Source: Kitasatospora sp. MAA4 (lineage in GTDB: Bacteria; Actinomycetota; Actinomycetes; Streptomycetales; Streptomycetaceae). Taken from it: a stretch of 64,000 bases of DNA. Under the pieces are notes generated by a model. The model was not told the origin of the DNA and ran no database searches. It was given only the letters and a program-made list of their open reading frames with translations. A program made the translations under genes and the position numbers. The stretch is from assembly GCF_029893355.1 (NCBI RefSeq), contig NZ_JARZAI010000015.1, positions 1 to 64,000 of the forward strand, in the 5' to 3' direction. Of this stretch, positions 8,268 to 15,551 are shown piece by piece. How positions within the stretch are numbered: the first letter of the stretch is position 1; the number at the start of each line of letters is the position of its first letter.

Positions 8268-9461
8268 TCAGACGACGGCCGACTTCAGGGCCACCGAGGG
8301 GTCGGCTGCCCGCTCCGGATCGAACGCCGAGCCCTGCGCGATCAGCTTGCGGGCCTGCACCACGTCGCGCGGCCGATCCACCGCCATGGCCGCCACCAGC
8401 ACGCCCTCGCGCAGCCAGAGCGCGCTCCACGCCGGGTCCTCGGGCGAGCCGCGCAGCACCATCCGGTCGCCGGCCGCGTGCCGGCCCGCGTACTGCACCA
8501 TCCGCCCGAACTGCTCGGACCAGAAGTACGGCACCGGGTCGTAGGGCTCGTCGGAGCCCAGCAGCGCGGCGGCCACCGCCCGGCCCGAGTGCATCGCGTG
8601 GTCCCAGTGCTGGACGTTGATCCGCTCGCCGAACCGCGCCGAGGGGTAGCTGACGCAGTCCCCGGCCGCCCAGACCAGCGGCAGGCTTGTGCGCAGCGAG
8701 GCGTCGGCGACGATCGCCCCGGCCGCGTCCAGCTCGATGCCCGAGTCGGCCAGCCAGCCGGTGGCGGGCCGCGCGCCGATGCCGATCACCACCTCGTCGG
8801 CGGCAACCCGGTCGCCGTCCGCGAGCACCACCGCGCCCGGCTCCACCGCGGCCACCTTCGCACCCAGCCGCAGTCGCACCCCGGCCTCGGCGTACCAGCG
8901 CTCCATCGGCGCGGTCAGCTCACGCGGCAGCACGCCGGCCAGCGGCTCGGCGGCGGCCTCCAGGACGGTGACCTCGCAGCCCAGCTGCCGGGCCGCGGTG
9001 GCGGTCTCGGCGCCGATCCAGCCCGCCCCGACCAGCACCAGCCGGCTCCCCGGACCCAGCGCGGCCCGCAGCGCGAGCGCGTCGTCGACGGTGCGCAGCA
9101 CCCGGGCGCCGTCCGAGACCGGCAGCCGGACCGGGTCGGCGCCGGTGGCCAGCACCAGCCGCCCGTACGGCAGCTCACCGGCGTCGGTGTGCAGCACCCC
9201 GGGCCGCACGGCGGTGGCCCGGCGGCCGGCCAGCAGCTCGATGCCCAGCTGGTCGAAGTCCAGGTCGAAGACGCTGCTGTCGGCCTTGCCGAGCAGCACG
9301 TCCTTGGAGAGCGGCGGCCGGTCGTACGGCGGGTGCGGCTCCGCCCCCAGCAGGCTGATCCCCCCGCGCCAACCGCCCTGGCGCAGCGCGAGCGCGCACT
9401 GCGCCCCCGCCATCCCGGACCCCACCACGACCACTTGCTCCGCCCGCTCCAGTTCAGCCAC
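8268..9461 (-). CDS. Ferredoxin-reductase-like FAD/NAD(P) oxidoreductase
   Basis: A 397-residue pyridine-nucleotide disulfide reductase-fold protein. It has the FAD motif VVVVGSGMAGAQCALAL (about 9-25), PYDRPPLSKDVL, the NAD(P) motif LVLVGAGWIGAETATAA (about 140-160) and the VWAAGDC FAD motif, then a reductase C-terminal domain. This is the pattern of rubredoxin/ferredoxin reductases serving P450s or dioxygenases. No redox partner gene is adjacent. The GTG start has TAGGGT 6 nt upstream and no ribosome site, suggesting a leaderless message. Divergent from the thiO riboswitch leader. Confidence 0.85.
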   Translation of the reverse strand: MAELERAEQVVVVGSGMAGAQCALALRQGGWRGGISLLGAEPHPPYDRPPLSKDVLLGKADSSVFDLDFDQLGIELLAGRRATAVRPGVLHTDAGELPYGRLVLATGADPVRLPVSDGARVLRTVDDALALRAALGPGSRLVLVGAGWIGAETATAARQLGCEVTVLEAAAEPLAGVLPRELTAPMERWYAEAGVRLRLGAKVAAVEPGAVVLADGDRVAADEVVIGIGARPATGWLADSGIELDAAGAIVADASLRTSLPLVWAAGDCVSYPSARFGERINVQHWDHAMHSGRAVAAALLGSDEPYDPVPYFWSEQFGRMVQYAGRHAAGDRMVLRGSPEDPAWSALWLREGVLVAAMAVDRPRDVVQARKLIAQGSAFDPERAADPSVALKSAVV

Positions 9462-9467
9462 CCGCTC

Positions 9468-9473
9468 ACCCTA
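9468..9473 (-). promoter_or_regulatory. Putative -10 of the FAD oxidoreductase (leaderless)
   Basis: TAGGGT on the minus strand ends six bases before the GTG start, with no Shine-Dalgarno between. The same TAGGGT hexamer occurs before two NlpC/P60 genes in this window. Confidence 0.4.
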
Positions 9474-9525
9474 TCGAGGGGTATCGCGCACCGGACAGGC
9501 CTTCGGCGCGGCTGCGGCCCGGAGT

Positions 9526-9531
9526 TATGGT
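9526..9531 (+). promoter_or_regulatory. Putative -10 of the thiOSG operon
   Basis: TATGGT lies about 15 bp ahead of the first conserved riboswitch bases, at the right distance to start the leader RNA near 9538. A weak TTCGGC sits 18 bp upstream as a possible -35. Confidence 0.35.
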
Positions 9532-9546
9532 GGGGGCATCCTCATC

Positions 9547-9634
9547 ACGGGAGCCCGGTGCACCGGGCTGAGAGGCGGGCCGATGCAGCCTGCGACCGTC
9601 CGAACCTGATCCGGGTCATTCCGGCGAAGGGAGC
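9547..9634 (+). ncRNA. TPP riboswitch (THI element)
   Basis: The leader of thiO shows the THI-box core: ACGGGAGCC near the 5' end, GGGCTGAGAGG for the pyrimidine-sensing arm, and AACCTGATCCGGGTCATTCC followed by GGCGAAGGGAGC for the pyrophosphate arm. The 3' closing strand contains GAAGGGAG, which is also the only good ribosome site for the TTG start ten bases on. Binding of TPP would therefore be expected to hide the ribosome site and shut off thiO-thiS-thiG, the usual actinobacterial mode. Boundaries are approximate. Confidence 0.95.
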
Positions 9635-9643
9635 ATCAGCGCC

Positions 9644-10798
9644 TTGGCTTGCACAGACGCACGACCTGACGTGCTCGTGATCGGCGGCGGCATCATCGGG
9701 CTCGCGGTCGCCTGGCGTACCGCCCAGCGCGGGCTCGCGGTGACCGTCGTGGACCCGGACCCGGGCGGCGGCGCGGCCCAGGTGGCGGCCGGGATGCTGG
9801 CTCCCGTCACCGAGCTGCAGTACGGCGAGGAGCCGCTGCTGCGGCTGGGGATGGCCTCCAACGAGCGCTACGCCGCGTTCGCCGCCGAGCTGGAGAAGCT
9901 CACCGGCCTGTCCACCGGCTACCGCGCCACCGGCACACTCGCCGTCGCACTGGACGCCGACGACCGCGAGGAACTGCGCGAGCTCTACGCCTTCCACCAG
10001 CGCCTCGGCCTGGACTCGCGCTGGCTGACCGGCCGCGAGTGCCGCCGCCTGGAGCCGATGCTCTCCCCCGCGGTGCGCGGCGGCCTGCTGGTCGCCGACG
10101 ACCACCAGGTGGACGGCCGCCGGCTCAGCGCCGCCCTGGTGGCCGCCTGCGAGCAGGCGGGCGTGGTGCTGCGGCGCGCCCTGGCGACCGAGCTGCTGGT
10201 CGAGGACGGCCGCGCGAGCGGCGTCCGACTGGACGGCGGCGACGCGCTGAGCGCCCCTCAACTGGTGCTCGCCGCAGGCCCGCAGAGCCATCTGCTGCCC
10301 GGCCTGCCGGCCGGGGTGCTGCCCGCGATCCGGCCGGTCAAGGGCCAGATCCTGCGGCTGCGGATGCCGGACCGGCACGGCCCCTTCCTCTCGCGCAACG
10401 TCCGGGCGGTGGTCCGCGGCCAGCACCTCTACATGGTGCCGCGCGCCGAGGGCGAGCTGGTGATCGGCGCGACCAGCGAGGAGCAGGGGTACGACACCAC
10501 CGTCACCGCGGGCGGCGTCTACGAGCTGCTGCGCGACGCGCACGACCTGGTGCCCGGGATCACCGAACTGCCGCTGGTGGAGACCAGCGCCGGCCTGCGC
10601 CCGGGCTCGCCCGACAACGCGCCGCTGCTCGGACCCACCGACCTGCCCGGCCTGGTCGCCGCCACCGGCCACTACCGCAACGGCGTGCTGCTCAGCGCCG
10701 TCACCGGCGACCTGCTCGCCGAGTACCTGGCCACCGGGGTCACCCCCGCGTCGGCCCTCCCGTTCTCTCCCACCCGCTTCACCGTGAAGGCCGCATGA
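9644..10798 (+). CDS. thiO: Glycine oxidase ThiO
   Basis: A 384-residue FAD enzyme that oxidises glycine to the iminoglycine used for thiazole synthesis. The DAAO fold is shown by VIGGGIIGLAVAWRT (about 11-25), GGGAAQVAAGMLAPVTE, and the C-terminal GLRPGSPDNAPLLGPT and ATGHYRNGVLLSAVTG. The TTG start is set by GAAGGGAG, which belongs to the TPP riboswitch. It is the first gene of thiO-thiS-thiG, overlapping thiS, and is under thiamine control. Confidence 0.95.
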   Translation: MACTDARPDVLVIGGGIIGLAVAWRTAQRGLAVTVVDPDPGGGAAQVAAGMLAPVTELQYGEEPLLRLGMASNERYAAFAAELEKLTGLSTGYRATGTLAVALDADDREELRELYAFHQRLGLDSRWLTGRECRRLEPMLSPAVRGGLLVADDHQVDGRRLSAALVAACEQAGVVLRRALATELLVEDGRASGVRLDGGDALSAPQLVLAAGPQSHLLPGLPAGVLPAIRPVKGQILRLRMPDRHGPFLSRNVRAVVRGQHLYMVPRAEGELVIGATSEEQGYDTTVTAGGVYELLRDAHDLVPGITELPLVETSAGLRPGSPDNAPLLGPTDLPGLVAATGHYRNGVLLSAVTGDLLAEYLATGVTPASALPFSPTRFTVKAA

Positions 10799-11019
10799 TG
10801 ACCGCGACACCGATCCTGATCCCGCTCACCGTCAACGGCGAACCGCGCGAGGTCGCGGAGTCCGCCACCCTCGCCGAGGTGGTCGGCACGCTCAGCAGCG
10901 CGCCCACCGGGGTGGCCGCGGCGCTCAACGAGACCGTCGTGCCGCGCAGCGCCTGGGAGCGGACCGTGCTCAGCGCGGGCGACCGGGTCGAGATCCTCAC
11001 CGCCGTCCAGGGAGGCTGA
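10798..11019 (+). CDS. thiS: Sulfur carrier protein ThiS
   Basis: A 73-residue ubiquitin-fold protein (LTVNGEPREVAESATLAEVV) ending in Gly-Gly, the site that is adenylated and turned into a thiocarboxylate to donate sulfur to the thiazole. Two ATGs in tandem at the end of thiO are possible starts; 10798 lies 7 nt from GAAGG, whereas 10795 lies only 4 nt away and would add one Met. Either way the start overlaps the thiO stop, so translation is coupled. thiG follows after 5 nt. Confidence 0.92.
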   Translation: MTATPILIPLTVNGEPREVAESATLAEVVGTLSSAPTGVAAALNETVVPRSAWERTVLSAGDRVEILTAVQGG

Positions 11020-11024
11020 CCACC

Positions 11025-11822
11025 ATGGCCGACGACCTGCTGACCATCGCCGACACCACCTTCGGCTCCCGCCTGATCATGGGCACCGGCGGCGCCCCCA
11101 GCCTGGAGGTCCTGGAGCAGGCGCTGCTGATCTCCGGCACCGAGCTGACCACGGTGGCCATGCGCCGGGTGAACGCCACCACCCAGGGCTCGGTGCTCGA
11201 CGTGCTGACCCGCAACGGCATCCGGATCCTGCCGAACACGGCCGGCTGCTTCACCGCCGGCGAGGCCGTCCTGACGGCCCGGCTGGCCCGCGAGGCACTC
11301 GGCACCAACTGGGTCAAGCTGGAGGTCATCGCGGACGAGCGGACCCTGCTGCCCGACCCGATCGAGACCCTGGACGCTGCCGAGACGCTGGTGGACGACG
11401 GCTTCGTCGTGCTCCCCTACACCAACGACGACCCGGTGCTGGCCCGCAAGCTGGAGGACGTCGGCTGCGCTGCGATCATGCCGCTGGGCTCGCCGATCGG
11501 CTCGGGCCTGGGCATCCGCAACCCGCACAACTTCCAGCTGATCGTGGAGAGCGCGAACGTCCCGGTGATCCTGGACGCGGGCGCCGGCACCGCCTCGGAC
11601 GTGGCGCTGGCCATGGAACTGGGCTGCGCAGCGGTGATGCTGGCCTCGGCCGTGACGCGGGCTCAGGAGCCGGTGCTGATGGCGGACGCGATGCGCAGGG
11701 CCGCCGAGGCCGGCCGCCTCGCTCACCGGGCCGGCCGCATCCCGCGCCGCTTCCACGCCGAGGCCTCCTCCGCCATGGCCGGCCGAGCCGACCTCGACCA
11801 CCGCGAGCGCCCGGCGTTCTGA
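11025..11822 (+). CDS. thiG: Thiazole synthase ThiG
   Basis: A 265-residue TIM-barrel enzyme that makes the thiamine thiazole from DXP, dehydroglycine and ThiS-thiocarboxylate. Blocks include FGSRLIMGTGG, NTAGCFTAGEAV, NWVKLEVI with the Schiff-base Lys98, and CAAIMPLGSPIGSGLGI. ATG follows GGAGG at 9 nt. Last gene of the riboswitch-controlled thiOSG operon. The next gene starts 50 nt on, apparently from its own promoter. Confidence 0.95.
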   Translation: MADDLLTIADTTFGSRLIMGTGGAPSLEVLEQALLISGTELTTVAMRRVNATTQGSVLDVLTRNGIRILPNTAGCFTAGEAVLTARLAREALGTNWVKLEVIADERTLLPDPIETLDAAETLVDDGFVVLPYTNDDPVLARKLEDVGCAAIMPLGSPIGSGLGIRNPHNFQLIVESANVPVILDAGAGTASDVALAMELGCAAVMLASAVTRAQEPVLMADAMRRAAEAGRLAHRAGRIPRRFHAEASSAMAGRADLDHRERPAF

Positions 11823-11859
11823 CCCCGCGGCACCCGGCGGGAATCGTCGGACCCGGCCC

Positions 11860-11865
11860 TAGACT
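11860..11865 (+). promoter_or_regulatory. Putative -10 of the PASTA kinase (leaderless)
   Basis: TAGACT ends seven bases before the GTG at 11872. No Shine-Dalgarno lies between, so the transcript probably begins at or next to the start codon. No convincing -35. Confidence 0.4.
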
Positions 11866-11871
11866 GCTCCG

Positions 11872-13833
11872 GTGGACATGACGCTGAACGATCCCCTGCT
11901 CGGAGCGCTGCTGGACGGCCGGTACCGGGTCGAGCAGCGCATCGCGGTGGGCGGCATGGCCACGGTCTACCGGGGGACCGACACCCGCCTGGACCGGGTG
12001 CTGGCGCTCAAGGTGATGCACCCCGGGCTGGCCGGCGACGCGGGGTTCACCGAGCGCTTCATCCGGGAGGCCAAGGCCGTCGCCCGGCTCTCGCACCCCA
12101 ACGTGGTCAACGTCTTCGACCAGGGCGCCGACGGCACCGCGGTCTTCCTGGCCATGGAGTACGTCCCCGGGCGGACCCTGCGTGACGTGCTGACCGACCG
12201 CGGGGCGCTGAGCATCCGGGCCGCGCTGGACGTGCTGGAGCCGGTGCTGGCCGCGCTCGGCGCCGCGCACCGGGCCGGCCTGGTGCACCGGGACGTCAAG
12301 CCGGAGAACGTGCTGATCACCGACGGCGGCATGGTCAAGGTCGCCGACTTCGGCCTGGTCCGGCTGCTCTCCACCAGCGGCGCCGGCCCCGCCGACACCG
12401 GTGGCGCCACCACGCCCGGCATGATCATGGGCACCGTCTCGTACCTGGCGCCCGAGCAGATCATGCAGAGCGAGCCGACCGACCAGCGGGTGGACGTCTA
12501 CGCGGCCGGCATCATGCTCTACGAGCTGCTGACCGGTCAGAAGCCCTACACCGCCGAGAGCCCGATGCAGGTGATCTACCGTCATCTGAACGAGTCCGTC
12601 CCGGCCCCCTCGATCGCCGTCCCCGGCATCCCGCCGGAGCTGGACGCGATAGTCGCCGCGGCCACCGCGCGCGACCCGCAGTACCGCCCCTGGGACGCGG
12701 TGGAGCTGCTGGCCGCGCTGCAACGGGTGCGCCGCGCCCTGACGCCGGACCAGCTGGACGCCGAGCCGCCCGCCTCCACCCGGCCCACCCCGCGGTTCGC
12801 CACCAACGAGGCGACCTCGGTGATCACCGCCCCGGCCCCCGAGCCCACCAGCGTGTTCGCGTTCCCGCCGCCGCAGCAACCGCAGCTCGTCACCCCGTCC
12901 CGGCCGTACAACGAGCCGACGCCCGTCCGGACCCCGCGCCCGCGCCGGACCGGTCGCTCGCGGCGCTCCCTGGTCTGGGGTTCGGCGCTCGGCGCCGTCC
13001 TGCTGGTCGTCGCGGTGGTCAGCTACTTCCTGTCCGGCGCGGTGTACGCGTCGGTGCCCAGCGTGCTCGGCCAGACCCAGGCGCAGGCCGTCGCCACCCT
13101 GGACGGCGCCGGGCTGCAGGGCCGGTTCGTCCAGGCGTTCAGCGAGACCGTGCCGGCCGGCCAGGTGATCAGTACCGATCCCGGGGTCGGCGCGCGGGCC
13201 CGCAAGAGCGACGGGGTCAAGGTGACCCTCTCCAAGGGGCCCGAGCGGATCAACGTCCCTGACGTGGGCGGCAAGCCGCTGGACCAGGCGAAGCAGCAGC
13301 TCACCGCCGCCCGGCTGACCCCCGGCACGACCAGCCAGGACTTCAGCCCCACCGTGCCGCAGGGCTCGGTGATCAGCACCTCGCCGGCCGCCGGCCAGCC
13401 GCTGCCGGTCAACGCCCCGGTCTCGCTGGTGGTCAGCCAGGGCCCGGCGCCGGTCGCCGTGCCGAACGTGGTCGGCCAGCCGGTGACCCAGGCGCAGAGC
13501 GCGCTGGCGACCGCAGGCTTCAGGGCGGCGCTCGGCAGCGACCAGGCGTACTCCGACACCGTCCCGGCCGGGGCGGTCACCGCGCAGGACGTCACCGGCA
13601 CCGCCGTGCCGGGCTCGACGGTGACGCTGACGCTCTCCAAGGGGCCGCAGCCGGTGGTGGTGCCGAACGTGACCGGGATGAGCGAGTCGGCGGCGACCAG
13701 CGCGCTGACCGCGGCCGGTTTCAAGGTGAAGGAGAGCGGGCTCAGCCTGCTGGGCCTGATCAACGTCAGCTCGCAGAGCCCGAGCGCCGGTCAGTCGGCG
13801 CCCAAGGGCTCCACCGTGACGATCAAGTTCTGA
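11872..13833 (+). CDS. PASTA-domain Ser/Thr protein kinase (PknB/PknL type)
   Basis: A 653-residue membrane kinase. The cytoplasmic kinase domain (about 15-285) has the glycine loop IAVGGMATVYRG, LALKVMH lysine, catalytic HRDVKPENVL near 140 and DFGLVR near 159. A proline/arginine-rich juxtamembrane linker follows. One transmembrane helix lies at about 365-388. Four extracellular PASTA repeats start near 393, 459, 528 and 595 (SVPSVLGQ, NVPDVGGK, AVPNVVGQ, VVPNVTGM). PASTA kinases sense peptidoglycan fragments. Position next to an Rv2175c homologue and DAHP synthase matches mycobacterial pknL; S. coelicolor PkaF occupies the same place. GTG start, probably leaderless. Confidence 0.93.
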   Translation: MDMTLNDPLLGALLDGRYRVEQRIAVGGMATVYRGTDTRLDRVLALKVMHPGLAGDAGFTERFIREAKAVARLSHPNVVNVFDQGADGTAVFLAMEYVPGRTLRDVLTDRGALSIRAALDVLEPVLAALGAAHRAGLVHRDVKPENVLITDGGMVKVADFGLVRLLSTSGAGPADTGGATTPGMIMGTVSYLAPEQIMQSEPTDQRVDVYAAGIMLYELLTGQKPYTAESPMQVIYRHLNESVPAPSIAVPGIPPELDAIVAAATARDPQYRPWDAVELLAALQRVRRALTPDQLDAEPPASTRPTPRFATNEATSVITAPAPEPTSVFAFPPPQQPQLVTPSRPYNEPTPVRTPRPRRTGRSRRSLVWGSALGAVLLVVAVVSYFLSGAVYASVPSVLGQTQAQAVATLDGAGLQGRFVQAFSETVPAGQVISTDPGVGARARKSDGVKVTLSKGPERINVPDVGGKPLDQAKQQLTAARLTPGTTSQDFSPTVPQGSVISTSPAAGQPLPVNAPVSLVVSQGPAPVAVPNVVGQPVTQAQSALATAGFRAALGSDQAYSDTVPAGAVTAQDVTGTAVPGSTVTLTLSKGPQPVVVPNVTGMSESAATSALTAAGFKVKESGLSLLGLINVSSQSPSAGQSAPKGSTVTIKF

Positions 13834-13837
13834 CGCG

Positions 13838-14464
13838 CTAGCGCATCGGCCCGTCGCCGGGCTCCTCCTGGTAGGAGTAGCGCTGCTCGGCCCAGGGGTC
13901 GGCCCGGTTGTGGTAGCCGCGCTCCTCCCAGAAGCCCCGGCGGTCGGCCCGCATGTACTCCACGGCCCGCACCCACTTGGGGCCCTTCCAGGCGTACAGC
14001 TGCGGGACGACCAGGCGCACCGGGAAGCCGTGCTCGACGGTCAGCGGCTCGCCGTTGCGGTGGGTGGCGAAGAGCGTCCGGGGGTCGGCGAAATCCTCCA
14101 TCCGCAGGTTCGAGCTGTAGCCGTACTCGGCCCAGACCATCACATGGGTGACGGCGGGGTCCGGCGGGGCGAGTTCGAGGATGGTGGCTGCCGACACACC
14201 GCTCCACTCGCTGCCGAGCATCGAGAAGCGGGTGACGCAGTGGAAGTCGGCAGAGACGGTGCGCCGGGGCAGGCTGTGAAATCCCTCGTGGTCCCAGCTG
14301 TGCTTCTCGGCCGAGGCGGTCGCCCCGAAGACCTGGAAGTCCCAGGTCAGCGGCTTGAACCGGGGGACCGGACCGTAGTGCAGGACCGGCCAGCCGCGTT
14401 GCAGGCGCTGGCCGGGCGGGAGGCTCGGGTCAGACTGCTGAGTTTCTTGTTCGGACTGACCCAT
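13838..14464 (-). CDS. Sulfite-oxidase-like molybdopterin oxidoreductase
   Basis: A 208-residue protein of the oxidoreductase molybdopterin-binding fold. SADFHCVTRFS holds the Cys76 expected to ligate molybdenum, followed by WSGVSAATILE and the GFPVRLVVPQLYAWKGPKWV block that contacts the cofactor. There is no Tat signal and no haem or dimerisation domain, so it is the short cytoplasmic type. Its substrate is unknown. It converges with the PASTA kinase, only 4 nt between stops, and is divergent from bacterioferritin across about 200 bp. Confidence 0.85.
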   Translation of the reverse strand: MGQSEQETQQSDPSLPPGQRLQRGWPVLHYGPVPRFKPLTWDFQVFGATASAEKHSWDHEGFHSLPRRTVSADFHCVTRFSMLGSEWSGVSAATILELAPPDPAVTHVMVWAEYGYSSNLRMEDFADPRTLFATHRNGEPLTVEHGFPVRLVVPQLYAWKGPKWVRAVEYMRADRRGFWEERGYHNRADPWAEQRYSYQEEPGDGPMR

Positions 14465-14534
14465 GCGTCCATGGTGACAGACGGCGGGCGATGCTCGCCG
14501 CGCGCCCCTTGGCCGGGCCGCGCGCCCCTCAATC

Positions 14535-14547
14535 GGGAGAATCTCCC
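14535..14547. promoter_or_regulatory. Palindrome GGGAGA-A-TCTCCC upstream of bfr
   Basis: A 6-1-6 perfect inverted repeat in the bfr / sulfite-oxidase-like divergent spacer, 120 bp before the bfr ATG. A candidate operator; I do not recognise the cognate regulator. Confidence 0.4.
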
Positions 14548-14575
14548 TCTATCGGACAATCCCACCCATCACGGG

Positions 14576-14591
14576 GTAAGTGTGAACTTAC
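14576..14591. promoter_or_regulatory. Palindrome GTAAGT-GTGA-ACTTAC upstream of bfr
   Basis: A 6-4-6 perfect inverted repeat 75 bp before the bfr ATG in a locally AT-rich patch. It is placed where it could cover the bfr promoter. It does not match the iron-box consensus. Confidence 0.45.
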
Positions 14592-14666
14592 TGGAAATTC
14601 CCCCTCACCCAGTGCCACTATGCCGTTCGAAACAACCTGTTCCCCCCGCAGGCAGGAAGGCACGCC

Positions 14667-15146
14667 ATGAAGGGCGACCCCGAGGTCATCGAGTTCCTCA
14701 ACGAGCAGCTCACCGCCGAGCTGACCGCGATCAACCAGTACTTCCTGCACGCCAAGATGCAGGAGAACTTCGGCTGGACGAAGCTCGCGAAGTACACCCG
14801 GCACGAGTCCTTCGACGAGATGAAGCACGCCGAGCTGCTCACCGACCGGATCCTCTTCCTGGACGGCCTGCCGAACTACCAGCGGCTCTTCCACGTCCGG
14901 GTCGGCCAGACGGTCAAGGAGATGTTCGAGGCGGACCGGCAGGTCGAGGTCGAGGCGATCGACCGGCTGCGCCGGGGCATCGTGGTGATGCGCGCCAAGA
15001 ACGACGTCACCTCGGCCAACATCTTCGAGGCGATCCTGGCCGACGAGGAACACCACATCGACTACCTCGACACCCAGCTCGAACTGCTGGAGAAGCTCGG
15101 CGAGGCGCTCTACCTGGCGCAGCTGATCGAGCAGCCGGAGTCCTGA
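14667..15146 (+). CDS. bfr: Bacterioferritin
   Basis: A 159-residue haem-containing ferritin that forms the 24-mer iron store. All ferroxidase ligands are in the expected positions: Glu18, Glu51, His54, Glu94, Glu127 and His130. The haem ligand Met52 is present in ESFDEMKHAELL. ATG follows GGAAGG. It converges with bfd, whose product is expected to deliver electrons to release its iron; 13 bp separate the stops. Two palindromes upstream may be regulatory. Confidence 0.96.
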   Translation: MKGDPEVIEFLNEQLTAELTAINQYFLHAKMQENFGWTKLAKYTRHESFDEMKHAELLTDRILFLDGLPNYQRLFHVRVGQTVKEMFEADRQVEVEAIDRLRRGIVVMRAKNDVTSANIFEAILADEEHHIDYLDTQLELLEKLGEALYLAQLIEQPES

Positions 15147-15159
15147 CCCGGGAGCCCTG

Positions 15160-15423
15160 CTACGCGGCGCGGCGAACGGATGACTCCGCCACGGCCGGCA
15201 GGTTGACCTCCGGATCGGCCAGGCCCAGCTTCGCGGCCAACCGCGCGGTCGGGCACGGCCGCGCGCCGTGCTCGCCGAGCATCGCCTGGATCCGTCGGAC
15301 GCACGAGCCGCAGTCGGTGCCGGCCTTGCAGCCCTGGGCTATCTGACGCGGGGAGTTGGCACCGCCGTCGATGGCCTGCTTGACCTGGTCCTCGGTGACC
15401 GCATGACACATGCACACGTACAT
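15160..15423 (-). CDS. bfd: Bacterioferritin-associated (2Fe-2S) ferredoxin
   Basis: An 87-residue BFD-like protein. The cluster ligands are the Cys pair in MYVCMCHAVTE and the pair in AGTDCGSCVRR. It is expected to reduce the bacterioferritin core so that iron can be released. About 25 C-terminal residues extend past the core BFD fold. The promoter region carries an iron-box-like site, consistent with induction under iron starvation, opposite to bfr, which stores iron when it is plentiful. Confidence 0.95.
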   Translation of the reverse strand: MYVCMCHAVTEDQVKQAIDGGANSPRQIAQGCKAGTDCGSCVRRIQAMLGEHGARPCPTARLAAKLGLADPEVNLPAVAESSVRRAA

Positions 15424-15452
15424 CGCGGTATCTCCCGGAGTCTCAGGGCCAT

Positions 15453-15471
15453 TGAGCTAAGCCTTACCTTA
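15453..15471 (-). promoter_or_regulatory. Iron box (DmdR/IdeR-type operator) of bfd
   Basis: The plus-strand sequence TGAGCTAAGCCTTACCTTA is, on the other strand, a 14/19 match to the actinobacterial IdeR/DmdR box TTAGGTTAGGCTAACCTAA. It ends 30 bp upstream of the bfd start, where bound DmdR would block transcription when iron is sufficient. Confidence 0.7.
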
Positions 15472-15494
15472 CCTGGCGGTCGGAGAACGAAAAA

Positions 15495-15532
15495 GCCCCT
15501 TCGGTCCTGGAATCGTCCAGGACCGAAGGGGC
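15495..15532 (-). terminator. Rho-independent terminator of aroH
   Basis: A perfect 17-bp stem (GCCCCTTCGGTCCTGGA and complement) with a 4-base loop, followed on the minus strand by TTTTT. It begins 20 bp after the aroH stop. It also insulates bfd downstream. Confidence 0.9.
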
Positions 15533-15551
15533 CTTCGTCACACTCGGCGGG

